A DNA stretch of 64,000 nt from Pseudalkalibacillus salsuginis (GCF_021646685.1 NZ_JAKJHW010000001.1:620001-684000); one strand, 5' to 3'. Shown: positions 46,193-56,019, numbered from the stretch's first letter. Made by a program: numbers and translations. Notes: generated by a model from the sequence alone, not told the origin.

Positions 46193-47782
46193 TTAATATA
46201 CTGTTGTGTTGGCTTCTTTCATCCTCAATTCGATCCTCCTGATCTTACCCGAGGTCGTTTTCGGGAGTTCCTCGATGAATTCGATTTTACGCGGATATTT
46301 ATAAGGTGCGGTGAGTTCTTTCACATGGTCTTGCAGTGCCGGTATCAATTCCTCCGAAGAAGCTTCCGCTGGATTTTTCAAAACGATGTAGGCTTTGACG
46401 ACATGGCCGCGAACCTCATCAGGACTTGCTACAACCGCACACTCTTTTACAGAAGGGTGCTTGACGAGAGCATCTTCGACTTCAAACGGTCCAATCGTAT
46501 AACCTGAGCTGATGATGATGTCATCCCCTCTGCCTTCGAACCAGAAGTACCCGTCTTCATCTTTTTTCGCTTTGTCACCTGTCAGATAATAATCGCCACG
46601 AAAGGCCATTATGGTCCGTTCATGATCTTTATAATATTCTTTGAACAGTGCTGGTACATCCCGATGGACAGCGATGTCCCCTACCTCTCCCACTTGAGCA
46701 GGCTTGCCTTCATCATTAATGATTTCTACACGGTTTCCAGGCGTCGGTTTGCCCATTGATCCAGGGCGGACTTCCATCCCTTCCACAATACCAACCAGCA
46801 ATGTGTTCTCTGTCTGGCCATAACCATCCCTGACAGTTACATTGAAATAGTTGCGGAATATATCGATGACTTCACGGTTCAGCGGTTCTCCAGCTGAGAC
46901 CGCACTTCTCAAGCTTGAAAGATCGTAATCTTTCAGGTTATCCACTTTTGCCATCAACCGGTACTCAGTCGGTGTACAGCAAAGGACATTGATCTGTTCC
47001 TTCTCCAACAAACCTAGATATGTATTCGGGTCGAATTTGCCGTTGTAGACATACCCTGTCGAACCCGTACCTAGAACAGATACGAATGGACTCCAGATCC
47101 ACTTTTGCCATCCAGGACCGGCGGTCGCCCATACAATATCACCTTCATTGATATTCAGCCATGATTTAGCTGCGGTCCGGATATGAGCATAGGTCCACCC
47201 ATGTGTATGGACGACACCTTTCGGCTGGCCAGTTGTTCCAGATGTATAGGAAAGAAAGGCCGTATCATCACGTATGGTTTTCGGCATTTCAACAGATGGG
47301 TCCAGCGATTGGATCACTTCCTCGGCCGTCGACCATCCCTCAACATATCCGCCGACTGTAATTTTATGCTCCAAACTTTCGACAGGTTCCTCAATTTCAT
47401 CAATGAGAGAAGTCAAAGGTTCATAAGCGATCACTGCTTTCACTTCCCCATGATTGATACGATAACTTAAATCTGCAGGCCTGAGCATTTCAGAACAAGG
47501 AATGACGACAAGACCTGATTTCAAAATGGCCAGATATACTTTGTACGTGTCAATCAAACGCGGCATCAAGACGAGGATACGGTCACCTTTGCCTAATCCT
47601 AAAGATAGAAGAGCCTTTGCTAAATCATTTGCTTGATCAAATAACTCTTTGTATGTGATTTCATCTATTACCCCCTGCTCGCTGCGGTACTTGATCGCTA
47701 AACGTGATGGATCATTCGCAAACTTTTCCATTTCTTCAGTTGCATTGTACTGTTGAGGAGCAATTAATGCTTGGTTATTCAA
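46193..47782 (-). CDS. ytcI: Acyl-CoA synthetase (YtcI-like, ANL superfamily)
   Basis: 529 aa. Adenylate-forming enzyme that activates a carboxylic acid with CoA. P-loop-like FLSYTSGTTGQPKGVVHTHG, VRDGYGQTENTL, YLTGDKAKKDEDGYFWFEGR with the hinge Asp, and the C-terminal Lys in PKTTSGKIRR. Resembles medium-chain or branched-chain acyl-CoA synthetases more than strict acetate enzymes. TTG start at 47782 behind AAGGAGGCGTCCAC; an ATG 7 codons upstream lies before the ribosome binding site. Confidence 0.88.
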   Translation of the reverse strand: MNNQALIAPQQYNATEEMEKFANDPSRLAIKYRSEQGVIDEITYKELFDQANDLAKALLSLGLGKGDRILVLMPRLIDTYKVYLAILKSGLVVIPCSEMLRPADLSYRINHGEVKAVIAYEPLTSLIDEIEEPVESLEHKITVGGYVEGWSTAEEVIQSLDPSVEMPKTIRDDTAFLSYTSGTTGQPKGVVHTHGWTYAHIRTAAKSWLNINEGDIVWATAGPGWQKWIWSPFVSVLGTGSTGYVYNGKFDPNTYLGLLEKEQINVLCCTPTEYRLMAKVDNLKDYDLSSLRSAVSAGEPLNREVIDIFRNYFNVTVRDGYGQTENTLLVGIVEGMEVRPGSMGKPTPGNRVEIINDEGKPAQVGEVGDIAVHRDVPALFKEYYKDHERTIMAFRGDYYLTGDKAKKDEDGYFWFEGRGDDIIISSGYTIGPFEVEDALVKHPSVKECAVVASPDEVRGHVVKAYIVLKNPAEASSEELIPALQDHVKELTAPYKYPRKIEFIEELPKTTSGKIRRIELRMKEANTTVY

Positions 47783-47874
47783 AGTGGACGCCTCCTTATG
47801 CATTCGTTTACACTTTCTATTATACATAATCTTTAGAAAATTTCTATTTTGGGTGGATGATGAAACACCACAAA

Positions 47875-47896
47875 GGCCAGCATCATTGTGCTGACC
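47875..47896 (-). terminator. SASP gene terminator
   Basis: GGCCAGCA (47875-47882) and TGCTGACC (47889-47896) form the stem with one mismatch; TTTGTGG follows on the minus strand. Confidence 0.7.
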
Positions 47897-47929
47897 TGTA
47901 TTCCATCAATATCTTATTGTAGAGGTGTA

Positions 47930-48121
47930 TTATTTTTGAGGTTGTTGACCTTGAGCCATAGCAACTAGACGCTTAGTGATTTCACCACCAACAGATCCGT
48001 TAGCACGAGCTGGAGAGTCAGCACCAAGTTGTACTCCGAATTCAGAAGCAATCTCAGCCTTCATAGCGTTAAGAGCTTGTTCAGCACCAGGTACGACCAA
48101 TTTGTTTGATTGACGAGCCAT
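47930..48121 (-). CDS. sspA: Small acid-soluble spore protein, alpha/beta type
   Basis: 63 aa. Coats and protects spore DNA. Contains the germination protease site EIASEFGV and the DNA-binding C-terminal helix [16 protein letters not shown]. Start at the ATG at 48121 after AAAGGAGGTGAATATC; upstream in-frame codons precede the ribosome binding site. Neighbours thiI and ytcI as in B. subtilis sspA. Expected to be under SigG. Confidence 0.95.
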   Translation of the reverse strand: MARQSNKLVVPGAEQALNAMKAEIASEFGVQLGADSPARANGSVGGEITKRLVAMAQGQQPQK

Positions 48122-48211
48122 GATATTCACCTCCTTTGTATGCATAGGTTACGGAGGTAAAGATGAATTCATACTCGATTGGGGGTGGTAAATCTTGAAA
48201 GAGAAGGAAGG

Positions 48212-49420
48212 TTAAAACAAGTCCTCCAACGCATCATGACGGGTTTCGGCGTCCTCTTTAAAATAAACTGTTTCGGTATTACCCACAGCTTCCTCGACAA
48301 GTGCATCGATTTCCATAAATTGCTCAAATCGATTCGCTTTTTCCCGTCGAGGCTTTGTTTTGGGAGCAGATGGCAAGAACACCGTACAGCAATCCTCATA
48401 TGGTCGGATTGAGATATCGTACGTCCCGATCCTCCTTGATATCTCCATGATTTCGATCTTATCCATTGTGATCAATGGTCTGATGATCGGCAAGTTGGTC
48501 ACCTCATTGATCGTATTCATGCTGGATAAGGTTTGACTGGCTACCTGACCCAGGCTTTCCCCTGTCGCAATCGCCAGAGCATCATTCTGGGCTGCCAACT
48601 GCTCTGTGATTCGAAGCATATACCGCCGCATGATGGTCATACTGTAATTATCCGGAATTTGTTTTTTGATTGCTTTTTGAATGTCTGTAAAAGGAACTAC
48701 ATGCATTTTGATCGTTCCACCGAACTTGGTAAGAACTTTCGTCAGGTCCTCCACTTTTTGCCTTGCTCTTTCACTTGTAAAAGGGGGACTGTGAAAATGA
48801 ACCATTTCCAGGCGGATTCCCCGTTTCATTGTCAGATATCCAGCGACAGGACTGTCAATACCACCTGATAGCATCAGCATGACTTTGCCGCTGCTTCCGA
48901 TCGGCAACCCTCCAGCGCCGGGATAATCGATACAACTGATATAAGTTGCTTCCGGTTTGATCTCCACTTTTATCTCTACATCAGGATGATGGACATCTAC
49001 AGTAATGTTTTCGGAGTGTTTCAATACATAACCGCCGATCAAATGGTTCAACTCCTGTGAATCATGGGGATACTGCTTATAATTACGTTTGGTGGAAACC
49101 TTGAATGTCTCTACTGAAGAACCTGCTTCTCTCAAAGCCTTAAGTGCTGTCTTTTGGATGTTTTCCAATTCAAGATCGGTTCTGACAGCAAGGGTCAATC
49201 CTTGGATACCGAATACTTCTTGCAACTTTTCTACCACCGGTTCATGATCTTCTCCATTCAACTCAATATACATACGATCAAACGCTTTCTTTACTGTGAC
49301 ACCTTCAAAAGGCTTCAATTTTCTTCGGATCGTATCCCTAAGCTGGTTTACAAAATGATGTCTGTTTTTCCCTTTAAGTGACAACTCACCGTATTTGACA
49401 ATGATATGGTCGTAAATCAT
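48212..49420 (-). CDS. thiI: tRNA 4-thiouridine synthetase ThiI
   Basis: 402 aa. N-terminal ferredoxin-like and THUMP domains (about 1-165), then the PP-loop ATPase with LMLSGGIDSPVAGYL. It lacks the C-terminal rhodanese domain of E. coli ThiI, as usual in bacilli, and so needs the dedicated desulfurase NifZ next to it. Adenylates U8 of tRNA; the Cys in CCTVFLPSAPKTKP-like segment may take part in sulfur transfer. Starts 1 bp after the nifZ stop. Confidence 0.94.
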   Translation of the reverse strand: MIYDHIIVKYGELSLKGKNRHHFVNQLRDTIRRKLKPFEGVTVKKAFDRMYIELNGEDHEPVVEKLQEVFGIQGLTLAVRTDLELENIQKTALKALREAGSSVETFKVSTKRNYKQYPHDSQELNHLIGGYVLKHSENITVDVHHPDVEIKVEIKPEATYISCIDYPGAGGLPIGSSGKVMLMLSGGIDSPVAGYLTMKRGIRLEMVHFHSPPFTSERARQKVEDLTKVLTKFGGTIKMHVVPFTDIQKAIKKQIPDNYSMTIMRRYMLRITEQLAAQNDALAIATGESLGQVASQTLSSMNTINEVTNLPIIRPLITMDKIEIMEISRRIGTYDISIRPYEDCCTVFLPSAPKTKPRREKANRFEQFMEIDALVEEAVGNTETVYFKEDAETRHDALEDLF

Positions 49421-49421
49421 A

Positions 49422-50567
49422 TTAGTACCTCATTACTTTCGTTAAATTATTAAGAATATCCTCAAGGATGGCAATAAAACGTTCTCCCTCGTTCATTGTG
49501 TTATCAAAACTCAGGCTTATACGGATAGCACTGCTTGCCCGTTTAAGTTCATAGCCTGTAGCTTCCAATACCCTGCTGACCTCTGTCGACTTAGAGGAAC
49601 AAGCAGATTTTGTCGAGACAAAAACGTCTCTTTCTTCTAAAGAATGGATCAACACTTCTGGCTTGATACCCGGAACAGAAAAATTGATGATATGAGGGGC
49701 ACTTTGTTTCTCAGGTGTATTTAGGACAACTCCTTCAATTTCCACCAATTTTGACCGTAAAAGACGATTTAATCGAAGAAGCCCATCCATTTCTTTTTTT
49801 GATTTTTCCATCGTCAAACGGAGAGCTTTTGCCATTGCAATGATTCCAGGTATATTTTCTGTTCCAGCCCGATGTTTGAATTCTTGCGATCCTCCATGAA
49901 GCAGAGGCGATAGCGTTACACCATTGCGAATATATAAGATTCCAACACCTTTTGGCCCATGGAATTTATGGCTCGAGAAAGAACATAGATCAACACCCGA
50001 TTGTACATACTGAAGGGGGACTTTTCCTATTCCCTGGACGTGATCGACATGGAAAAAGATCTTCGGATGTTTTTTTAGAAATTGACCGATTTCCTCCACA
50101 GGTTGAATCGTCCCTATTTCATTATTGACATGCATGACAGAGACAAGGATCGAATCATGCCTGATTGCGTTCCGAAGGTCCTGGATTGACACATGACCAT
50201 TCCTATCTACAGGTAGAAACGTTATATCAAAGCCGAGATGCTCCAGCTGCCTAAAGGATTCATAACAGGAAGCATGTTCAATTTCAGTCGAAATCAGATG
50301 TTTCCCCCGTGTCTGATGTTCAATTGCAATCCCTTTTATCGCCAGGTTATTCGCTTCTGTTCCACCTGAAGTGAATACAACCTCACCAGGATTCACCCGA
50401 AGGAGGCCAGCAATTTGATTGCGCGCAGTACTGATCAACTTTTCCACTTCTCCTCCTAAGCGGTGGATCGATGAAGGATTCGCAAAGTAACTCTCAGAGA
50501 CCGTCATATATGTTTTCAGTGCTTCAGGATAAGGTTTTGTAGTTGCACTATTATCGAAATAAATCAT
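49422..50567 (-). CDS. nifZ: Cysteine desulfurase NifZ (ThiI partner)
   Basis: 381 aa, class V aminotransferase fold. FDNSATTKPYPE start, His in VMHVNNEIGTIQP region, PLP lysine in SSHKFHGPKGVG and the reactive Cys in TKSACSSKSTEV. It supplies persulfide sulfur to ThiI for 4-thiouridine. Overlap-close with thiI (operon nifZ-thiI), as in B. subtilis. ATG start at 50567; ribosome binding site AAAGGGGTAAAGGA. Confidence 0.93.
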   Translation of the reverse strand: MIYFDNSATTKPYPEALKTYMTVSESYFANPSSIHRLGGEVEKLISTARNQIAGLLRVNPGEVVFTSGGTEANNLAIKGIAIEHQTRGKHLISTEIEHASCYESFRQLEHLGFDITFLPVDRNGHVSIQDLRNAIRHDSILVSVMHVNNEIGTIQPVEEIGQFLKKHPKIFFHVDHVQGIGKVPLQYVQSGVDLCSFSSHKFHGPKGVGILYIRNGVTLSPLLHGGSQEFKHRAGTENIPGIIAMAKALRLTMEKSKKEMDGLLRLNRLLRSKLVEIEGVVLNTPEKQSAPHIINFSVPGIKPEVLIHSLEERDVFVSTKSACSSKSTEVSRVLEATGYELKRASSAIRISLSFDNTMNEGERFIAILEDILNNLTKVMRY

Positions 50568-50891
50568 TATTCCTTTACCCCTTTTATATTCGTATTACTG
50601 CATCATTTAATAATAGCATATATAGGCTTGATTCCAAACCAAGAAATAAAACGTATGTACTCGACACAAAATGACAAAAAATACTTTTCTTCTTAAAGGT
50701 CGTTCACCTACTAGTTTCAGAAGAAAGCCGAAATATATGCAAGAAATTAAGAGGTGTTCAAACATTGGGAATCGATACAATTTTTCAACTTTTTTCTAAA
50801 GTGTCTATTTTATATAAAGATTATGTTAAGCTTTAACCGATTTTAGAAAACTCAATGATTTCAGTCGATAATTGCACGGAGGTTTTACAGC
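50568..50891. other. Divergent intergenic region nifZ / brnQ
   Basis: 324 bp, AT-rich, must hold both promoters. A TATATAAAG stretch at about 50810-50820 could be the -10 region of brnQ. I looked for a CodY box and a T-box and found neither convincingly. No ORF. Confidence 0.4.
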
Positions 50892-52238
50892 ATGAAAGCA
50901 ACAAAATCACTTCCTTTTAAAGAAACATTAACTATCGGACTTATGATGTTCGCTCTATTCCTCGGAGCAGGCAATATGATATTTCCTCCTCTGCTTGGTC
51001 AAACTGCAGGAACCAATGTATGGACTGCCATTTTCGGCTTTCTGATCACTGGTGCCGGCCTGCCGCTTGTAGGCATAGTTGCCGTAGGACTGACAGGGGG
51101 AACGTTGAAGGATTTAGCTAGTCGAGTCCATCCTGCTTTTGCCATCATCTTTTCAACATTAATCTATTTGGCGATTGGACCTTTTTTCGGAATACCACGA
51201 ACAGGTACAGTTGCATTTGAAATAGGTGCAGTTCCTTTTTTGCCTGAAACAATGAATCCGAACGGCTTGCCATTATTCATCTATACAGTCATCTTTTTCA
51301 CGATTACATTTTGGGTTGCTTTGAATCCAACGAAACTTGTGGATCGGATCGGTAAGATTTTAACACCGATTCTCATTTTTGTGATCGGACTTATCGTGAT
51401 TAAAGGAATTATCAATCCGATTGGAAACTTTTCAACTCCTACAGGTGAGTACGCATCCAACTCTTTCTTTACCGGGTTCATCAATGGATATTTGACAATG
51501 GATGCGATTGCAGCACTCGTTTTCGGAATTGTGGTCATCAATGCTGTAAAATCCCGAGGGGTTACTGATAAAAAAGAGATTGCTAAGGCCACAACAAAAG
51601 CAGGGTTCATCGCTGTCAGCGGATTAGCATTGGTATATCTCTCACTTGCCTATATCGGAGCAACTAGTCGAAACGTTTTAGGAGAAAGTGACAATGGAGG
51701 AGCGATCCTAACTGGAGCCGCAGATCTTTTATTCGGTCAATTTGGCATCATGTTGCTGGCAATAGCCATTACATTTGCCTGTCTGACAACTTCAATCGGA
51801 TTAGTAACAGCTTGTGGCGAATATTTCAATGGAATCATGCCGAAAGTATCGTATAAATTGATCATCGCTGTATTATGTTTGTTCAGTGCAGCTGTAGCCA
51901 ATGTCGGCCTCACCCAATTGATCAACTTGACATTGCCAGTATTGATCGGCATTTATCCCCTTGCCATTGCATTAGTCGCCTATTCCTTCTTGCATCGCCA
52001 TTTTGGAGGCTATCGAGAAGTATATATAGGCGGGCTGTTAGGGGCAGGAGTTGTGAGCATCTTTGATGCCTTAAAGCAAATGAATGTTGATATAACTGTG
52101 TTCAACAATGTCATGAGTGCCTATCTGCCGCTTTACGAGCAAGGTGTAGGATGGGTGATTCCTTCATTGATCGGAGCGATCATAGGATATGTCATCGGAC
52201 GATCACAAAACCACGTCATCACACCTAATAAAGCCTAA
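50892..52238 (+). CDS. brnQ: Branched-chain amino acid transporter, BrnQ/LIVCS family
   Basis: 448 aa, about 12 membrane helices. The N-terminal signature TIGLMMFALFLGAGNMIFPP is typical of LIVCS sodium- or proton-coupled importers of leucine, isoleucine and valine. Further conserved: AIGPFFGIPRTGTVAFEIG. ATG behind CGGAGGTTTTACAGC. B. subtilis carries braB at this position. Convergent with ezrA; a repeat and terminator lie between. Confidence 0.92.
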   Translation: MKATKSLPFKETLTIGLMMFALFLGAGNMIFPPLLGQTAGTNVWTAIFGFLITGAGLPLVGIVAVGLTGGTLKDLASRVHPAFAIIFSTLIYLAIGPFFGIPRTGTVAFEIGAVPFLPETMNPNGLPLFIYTVIFFTITFWVALNPTKLVDRIGKILTPILIFVIGLIVIKGIINPIGNFSTPTGEYASNSFFTGFINGYLTMDAIAALVFGIVVINAVKSRGVTDKKEIAKATTKAGFIAVSGLALVYLSLAYIGATSRNVLGESDNGGAILTGAADLLFGQFGIMLLAIAITFACLTTSIGLVTACGEYFNGIMPKVSYKLIIAVLCLFSAAVANVGLTQLINLTLPVLIGIYPLAIALVAYSFLHRHFGGYREVYIGGLLGAGVVSIFDALKQMNVDITVFNNVMSAYLPLYEQGVGWVIPSLIGAIIGYVIGRSQNHVITPNKA

Positions 52239-52282
52239 AGAGGCGTTGTCAATCCCCTGGGTAAATGAAAAATCTTCAGCAT

Positions 52283-52492
52283 AAAGAAAAGCGCAAACTC
52301 CCTGATCAGCCACGAAGGTCACTGGAAGTCCGACGAGGAGACTCGAACCAAACAAAGTTCGGTTCTGCGTGGGTAACACTTCGACCTAATCAATGTGTCG
52401 GCCGCCGCAGGAGGACTGAAGGGATCCAAGGGGTTGAGCGTTGGAGCTGGACATCACATCACCGCAACCAAAATTTTTATACTTTCTTAACG
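52283..52492 (+). repeat. Dispersed repeat, module A, full length (copy 7)
   Basis: Full module from AAAGAAAAGCGCAAACTCCC, with the central GAACC...GGTTC hairpin and TCGGCCGCCGCAGGAGG, to TATACTTTCTTAACG. Abuts the ezrA terminator stem. Confidence 0.88.
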
Positions 52493-52493
52493 T

Positions 52494-52531
52494 AAAGAAA
52501 AGCGAATCCAATTACGGATTCGCTTTTCTTT
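52494..52531. terminator. Bidirectional terminator between brnQ and ezrA
   Basis: AAAGAAAAGCGAATCC (52494-52509) pairs perfectly with GGATTCGCTTTTCTTT (52516-52531), a 16-bp stem with a 6-nt loop. The left arm begins with the same eleven bases (AAAGAAAAGCG) as the left end of the repeat module A. Confidence 0.9.
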
Positions 52532-54245
52532 AATGAACTTTTTCCATTTCTTGTTGATAGTTTTCTTCAAGGTCCCTTATGATCTGGGGATTGACCGTTT
52601 GTAGAGCTTCTGCTGCATGCTCCATGGCTTCTTCATAATCATACGTACGGAAGGCTTGTTCAGCTTCTGATAGCTTTACAGCTACAGTCACATACTGTCT
52701 TCGGTATCGATTTCCGTGTTGTATGAGCCGCTCCGCCCATATTGCCCGATCAATCAGCTTGTAAGTCTTAGCATGTACTTCGACGATGGCTTCTTCCGCT
52801 TCAATCAACCTGTGAAGGACTTCACCCATTTGTAATGGTTTATCATTCAATTTCATTGTAACTGTCTGTAATTTGTTCTCAGCATCATGAAGGGATACAT
52901 AATATTGTTCCGGCAGACCCGGTAAATTGTTTCGATGGATTTCTTTCTTAGCCTCGATCAGCTTTTTTCGGAATTCATGAATCTTTTCAATAGCTTCTAA
53001 TTCGTCTTTACGCAGGTTGTGCAATTTCTCTTGATATACTTCCGTCATGACCCGTAAATCTTCTAATTGTTTCGTTATGCTCTCCAGCATCTCTTTAACA
53101 GAGGTATAGGTCTGGTTTTTTTCCTCTACAGAATGGAAAATCGTTCTTACCCGCTTTTCTAATTTTTCATAGGAAGATTCCAACCGTTCTTGCAATTCGA
53201 TGTTTTCTTGCTCGATTTGGTAGCTCAAACGAACGACATTCGTTTCTTCTTTTATCTTGTTGATTTCTACACCTAGCTCTTCAACTTCTGCCTTTACTTC
53301 TTTTCCATCTGTCATCACATATTGCTTTGCTAAGACTTCAGCTTCAAGCCTGTCGTAAAGCTCCTCAATTTTCTTATTCATTTGAGCTATTTCTTCTTGT
53401 GCATCTTCAATGTTTACGGCATTCACTTGCTCTTTGACGATTTGATAAGCGTAGTCGATCACTTCAAGTTCTTTTTCAACACCAAGTTGCTCCACCCGGA
53501 ATCCCTGATCAGACATTTGCTCCAGACCTTCCTTCAACTGCTTTAGCGTTTCAGGGATTTCAGACTGCAATTGATATTGAAGCTCAGGAACGACTTCTAA
53601 TTCATATTGTAGGCGGCGGATTTTTTTATCAAGCTGTATGATATAGGTGCGAGCCGCTATATGATTTCCATTTTCCGTCTCTTCATTATAGCTCGTAAAA
53701 TCTTCAGAAATGTTCTCCAGGCGCTTTTCGAATGTCTCTACAAGCGTTCCAAGTGCTCGGTAATGCGTAAGGAGATGCTTCCGGAGATCTTTGTAGCTCT
53801 CTTTAAGCTTCCCGATTTCTTTTCGGTTCAATTCTTCACTTTCCACAAATTCATTGATTTCAGAGGAGATTTCATCAATCTTCTCTTCTATGGAGAAGAG
53901 TGTTTTTCTTGTGTCACTTAGAATGTTCCTCGCTTTCTTGAAGCGGTATTTATCAGCTGCATCTTCTGCATCAAATAGATTCTCTTCAAGGCCAGGAAGT
54001 TGGACAGTTACGATGTCATCCCATTCTTCGCGCCATACTTCGAATTTTTTTTCGGTTTCCCCGATCATCTCAAGTGCTTTCACTTTAGCAATCTCATCAG
54101 ATAACGGCCTGTTCATAATATTGACTTTCTGTGTTTCAAGATGATCGATTTGATCATAAATTTTCTTTCGAATATATGTACCGTACCCAATAAATACGGA
54201 GAGCAATACGATCAGCACAATAAAAATATATATCACAGGGACCAT
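52530..54245 (-). CDS. ezrA: Septation ring formation regulator EzrA
   Basis: 571 aa. One N-terminal membrane helix (VIYIFIVLIVLLSVFIGYGTYI) with a short outside tail, then almost entirely helical with spectrin-like coiled-coil repeats. The conserved C-terminal patch RYRRQYVTVAVKLSEAEQAFRTYDYEEAMEHAAEAL, in parts, is present. EzrA limits FtsZ ring formation to midcell and recruits PBP1. The stop lies inside the terminator stem. Confidence 0.94.
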   Translation of the reverse strand: MVPVIYIFIVLIVLLSVFIGYGTYIRKKIYDQIDHLETQKVNIMNRPLSDEIAKVKALEMIGETEKKFEVWREEWDDIVTVQLPGLEENLFDAEDAADKYRFKKARNILSDTRKTLFSIEEKIDEISSEINEFVESEELNRKEIGKLKESYKDLRKHLLTHYRALGTLVETFEKRLENISEDFTSYNEETENGNHIAARTYIIQLDKKIRRLQYELEVVPELQYQLQSEIPETLKQLKEGLEQMSDQGFRVEQLGVEKELEVIDYAYQIVKEQVNAVNIEDAQEEIAQMNKKIEELYDRLEAEVLAKQYVMTDGKEVKAEVEELGVEINKIKEETNVVRLSYQIEQENIELQERLESSYEKLEKRVRTIFHSVEEKNQTYTSVKEMLESITKQLEDLRVMTEVYQEKLHNLRKDELEAIEKIHEFRKKLIEAKKEIHRNNLPGLPEQYYVSLHDAENKLQTVTMKLNDKPLQMGEVLHRLIEAEEAIVEVHAKTYKLIDRAIWAERLIQHGNRYRRQYVTVAVKLSEAEQAFRTYDYEEAMEHAAEALQTVNPQIIRDLEENYQQEMEKVH

Positions 54246-54449
54246 CCTTTCTTCCCTTTTTCAATTATGTATATTAGACTTATATAAAATATCGACATAT
54301 TCAACCGTTTTTCGCTAAATATCATCGAGTTTCGGCGTTCATCGTAACTACTATAATACCATGTATACTACTTTTAGAACTACATTTTTTCTGAAATTAG
54401 ATAAAAAATTGCTTTTTTCTTACAAAAGTACCAATTTAGGAGGAACACC

Positions 54450-55268
54450 ATGAACATTTATGACGGTCACATCCATACCCCATATTGTCCTCATGGCACG
54501 AAAGACTCATTCCATCTGTACATCGATCGTGCAATCAATCTAGGGTACAAGGGTTTGACATTTACTGAGCATGCACCTTTGCCTGACGGGTTTGAAGACC
54601 CTACTCCAGATAAAGACAGCAGTATGCAACTTGAAGAACTTGAGAATTATATTGAACAAATTAATCAGCTGAAAAAAGAATATAGAAAAGATATCCTCAT
54701 TCAGACAGGTTTAGAGATTGATTATATCGATGGATTCGAAAATGAAACGGCTTCATTCTTGAACCGTTATGGACCATACCTTGATGACTCAATCTTATCC
54801 GTCCATTTTTTAAAGGCAAAAACTGGTTACTACTGTATGGATTACAGCCCTGATATGTTCGGTAAAATACTTCGTGAATTTGATTCCATCCAAGATTTAT
54901 ATTCCTTGTACTACAATACGGTCAAAAAATCTGTTCTTGCAGAACTGGGAGCATATAAACCAAAAAGGATCGGACATATCAGCCTCGTAATGAAGTTCCA
55001 GAAAAAATATCCAAATGTTGATATCGACAAGAACGAAATTTTAGAAACAATTGATTTGATCGCCAAACAAAAATTACAGTTAGACTATAATGGTTCGGGT
55101 GTAAATAAACCTTTATGTCGGGAACCTTATCCACCAGAATGGATTATATCCGAGGCTTTGAAAAGAAACATTCCTCTAATTTATGGTTCCGATGCCCACA
55201 GGGCTGGTGAGCTTGGACAGGGTTTCGGGAAGTTAAAGGAAGAAGCACCGCTGATGCAGCCGATGTAA
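54450..55268 (+). CDS. hisJ: Histidinol-phosphatase, PHP family
   Basis: 272 aa. PHP fold with metal ligands in DGHIHTPYCPHG, TEHAPLP, the Glu in GLEIDYIDGFE, SVHFLK and YGSDAHRAGE. Converts histidinol phosphate to histidinol. Called hisJ/hisK (ytvP) in B. subtilis, same locus, away from the his operon. ATG behind TTAGGAGGAACACC. Confidence 0.93.
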   Translation: MNIYDGHIHTPYCPHGTKDSFHLYIDRAINLGYKGLTFTEHAPLPDGFEDPTPDKDSSMQLEELENYIEQINQLKKEYRKDILIQTGLEIDYIDGFENETASFLNRYGPYLDDSILSVHFLKAKTGYYCMDYSPDMFGKILREFDSIQDLYSLYYNTVKKSVLAELGAYKPKRIGHISLVMKFQKKYPNVDIDKNEILETIDLIAKQKLQLDYNGSGVNKPLCREPYPPEWIISEALKRNIPLIYGSDAHRAGELGQGFGKLKEEAPLMQPM

Positions 55269-55291
55269 AGGGCCGCAAGCGGTGCTTTTTT
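55245..55291 (+). terminator. hisJ terminator overlapping the coding end
   Basis: GCACCGCT (55245-55252) inside the last codons pairs with AGCGGTGC (55278-55285), then six T. The coding 3' end forms the left arm. Confidence 0.75.
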
Positions 55292-55316
55292 GCTTTTTAA
55301 AGATAACCAAACTGGC

Positions 55317-55997
55317 TCAGCCTGTGCCAAGACTCGGCTTTGCTATGTTTTCATTATCTTTTCCAGAAATCGTTTTGGAATCATACTGGATACATAATGT
55401 TTCATTCACCCACTCATGTAAAACGTCTAAATATTTCGAAGTAAAATAGCGGTCATGTACAGAAAATTGATAGATTTCCCTGACATATTGCGGATATAGA
55501 AAAGGCATGAATAACATGCTTCTCAATTGCATCGTCACCATGTTTTTAGAACAAGGCTTGAACTCCTTCTGTTTCACTCCTTGCTCAAGGATGGCATTCA
55601 AGTAGAATTTCTCTTTCATCAGGTAGGTAGTCATGATTTCACGGACAAGCGTGGTATCGATACTGATTTCACGATGAACCAACCTTGCAGCTTGTGAACG
55701 GTTTTGTTGATAAAGAATGACTTCGTCGATCAAATGAATTAGACAATTGCTTGCCGAGTCTTTTTCCAGTCGATCGTAAGCGTCTTGCAATACATGAAGA
55801 TACCCTTCCAAGAATGACGACATCAAAAATTCCAACAGTCCTCTTTTCCCGCCAAAATAGTAAGAGATCAGAGAAACATTCACACCAGCTTTTTCAGCGA
55901 TAACACGTACAGAAGTCCCGGCATAACCATTGTTATTGAAAAGGGAGGCGGCTGATTCTGCGACTTTTTCTTTGGTGATGGATAAAGCCTTCTTCAT
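55317..55997 (-). CDS. yttP: TetR family transcriptional regulator (YttP-like)
   Basis: 226 aa. TetR winged DNA-binding part at about 8-55 (SAASLFNNNGYAGTSVRVIAEKAGVNVSLISYYFGGKRGLL region, in parts), followed by a helical ligand domain with no recognised ligand. Start at the ATG at 55997 after GAGGTGATTGCC. A palindrome AATGTACATT (56010-56019) covers the region just upstream of the ribosome binding site and may be its own operator. Divergent from ytsP, as in B. subtilis. Confidence 0.88.
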   Translation of the reverse strand: MKKALSITKEKVAESAASLFNNNGYAGTSVRVIAEKAGVNVSLISYYFGGKRGLLEFLMSSFLEGYLHVLQDAYDRLEKDSASNCLIHLIDEVILYQQNRSQAARLVHREISIDTTLVREIMTTYLMKEKFYLNAILEQGVKQKEFKPCSKNMVTMQLRSMLFMPFLYPQYVREIYQFSVHDRYFTSKYLDVLHEWVNETLCIQYDSKTISGKDNENIAKPSLGTG

Positions 55998-56009
55998 GGC
56001 AATCACCTC

Positions 56010-56019
56010 AATGTACATT
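56010..56019. promoter_or_regulatory. Palindrome at the yttP start, possible autoregulatory site
   Basis: AATGTACATT is a perfect 10-bp palindrome flanked by near-symmetric TC/CA, located 12 bp upstream of the yttP ATG in the divergent yttP-ytsP region. TetR proteins often bind such sites, but this is shorter than most. Confidence 0.3.

Noticed and set aside
50568-50891. CodY box upstream of brnQ
   Set aside because: ATTTT-A-GAAAA near 50841 has the wrong spacing compared with AATTTTCWGAAAATT.
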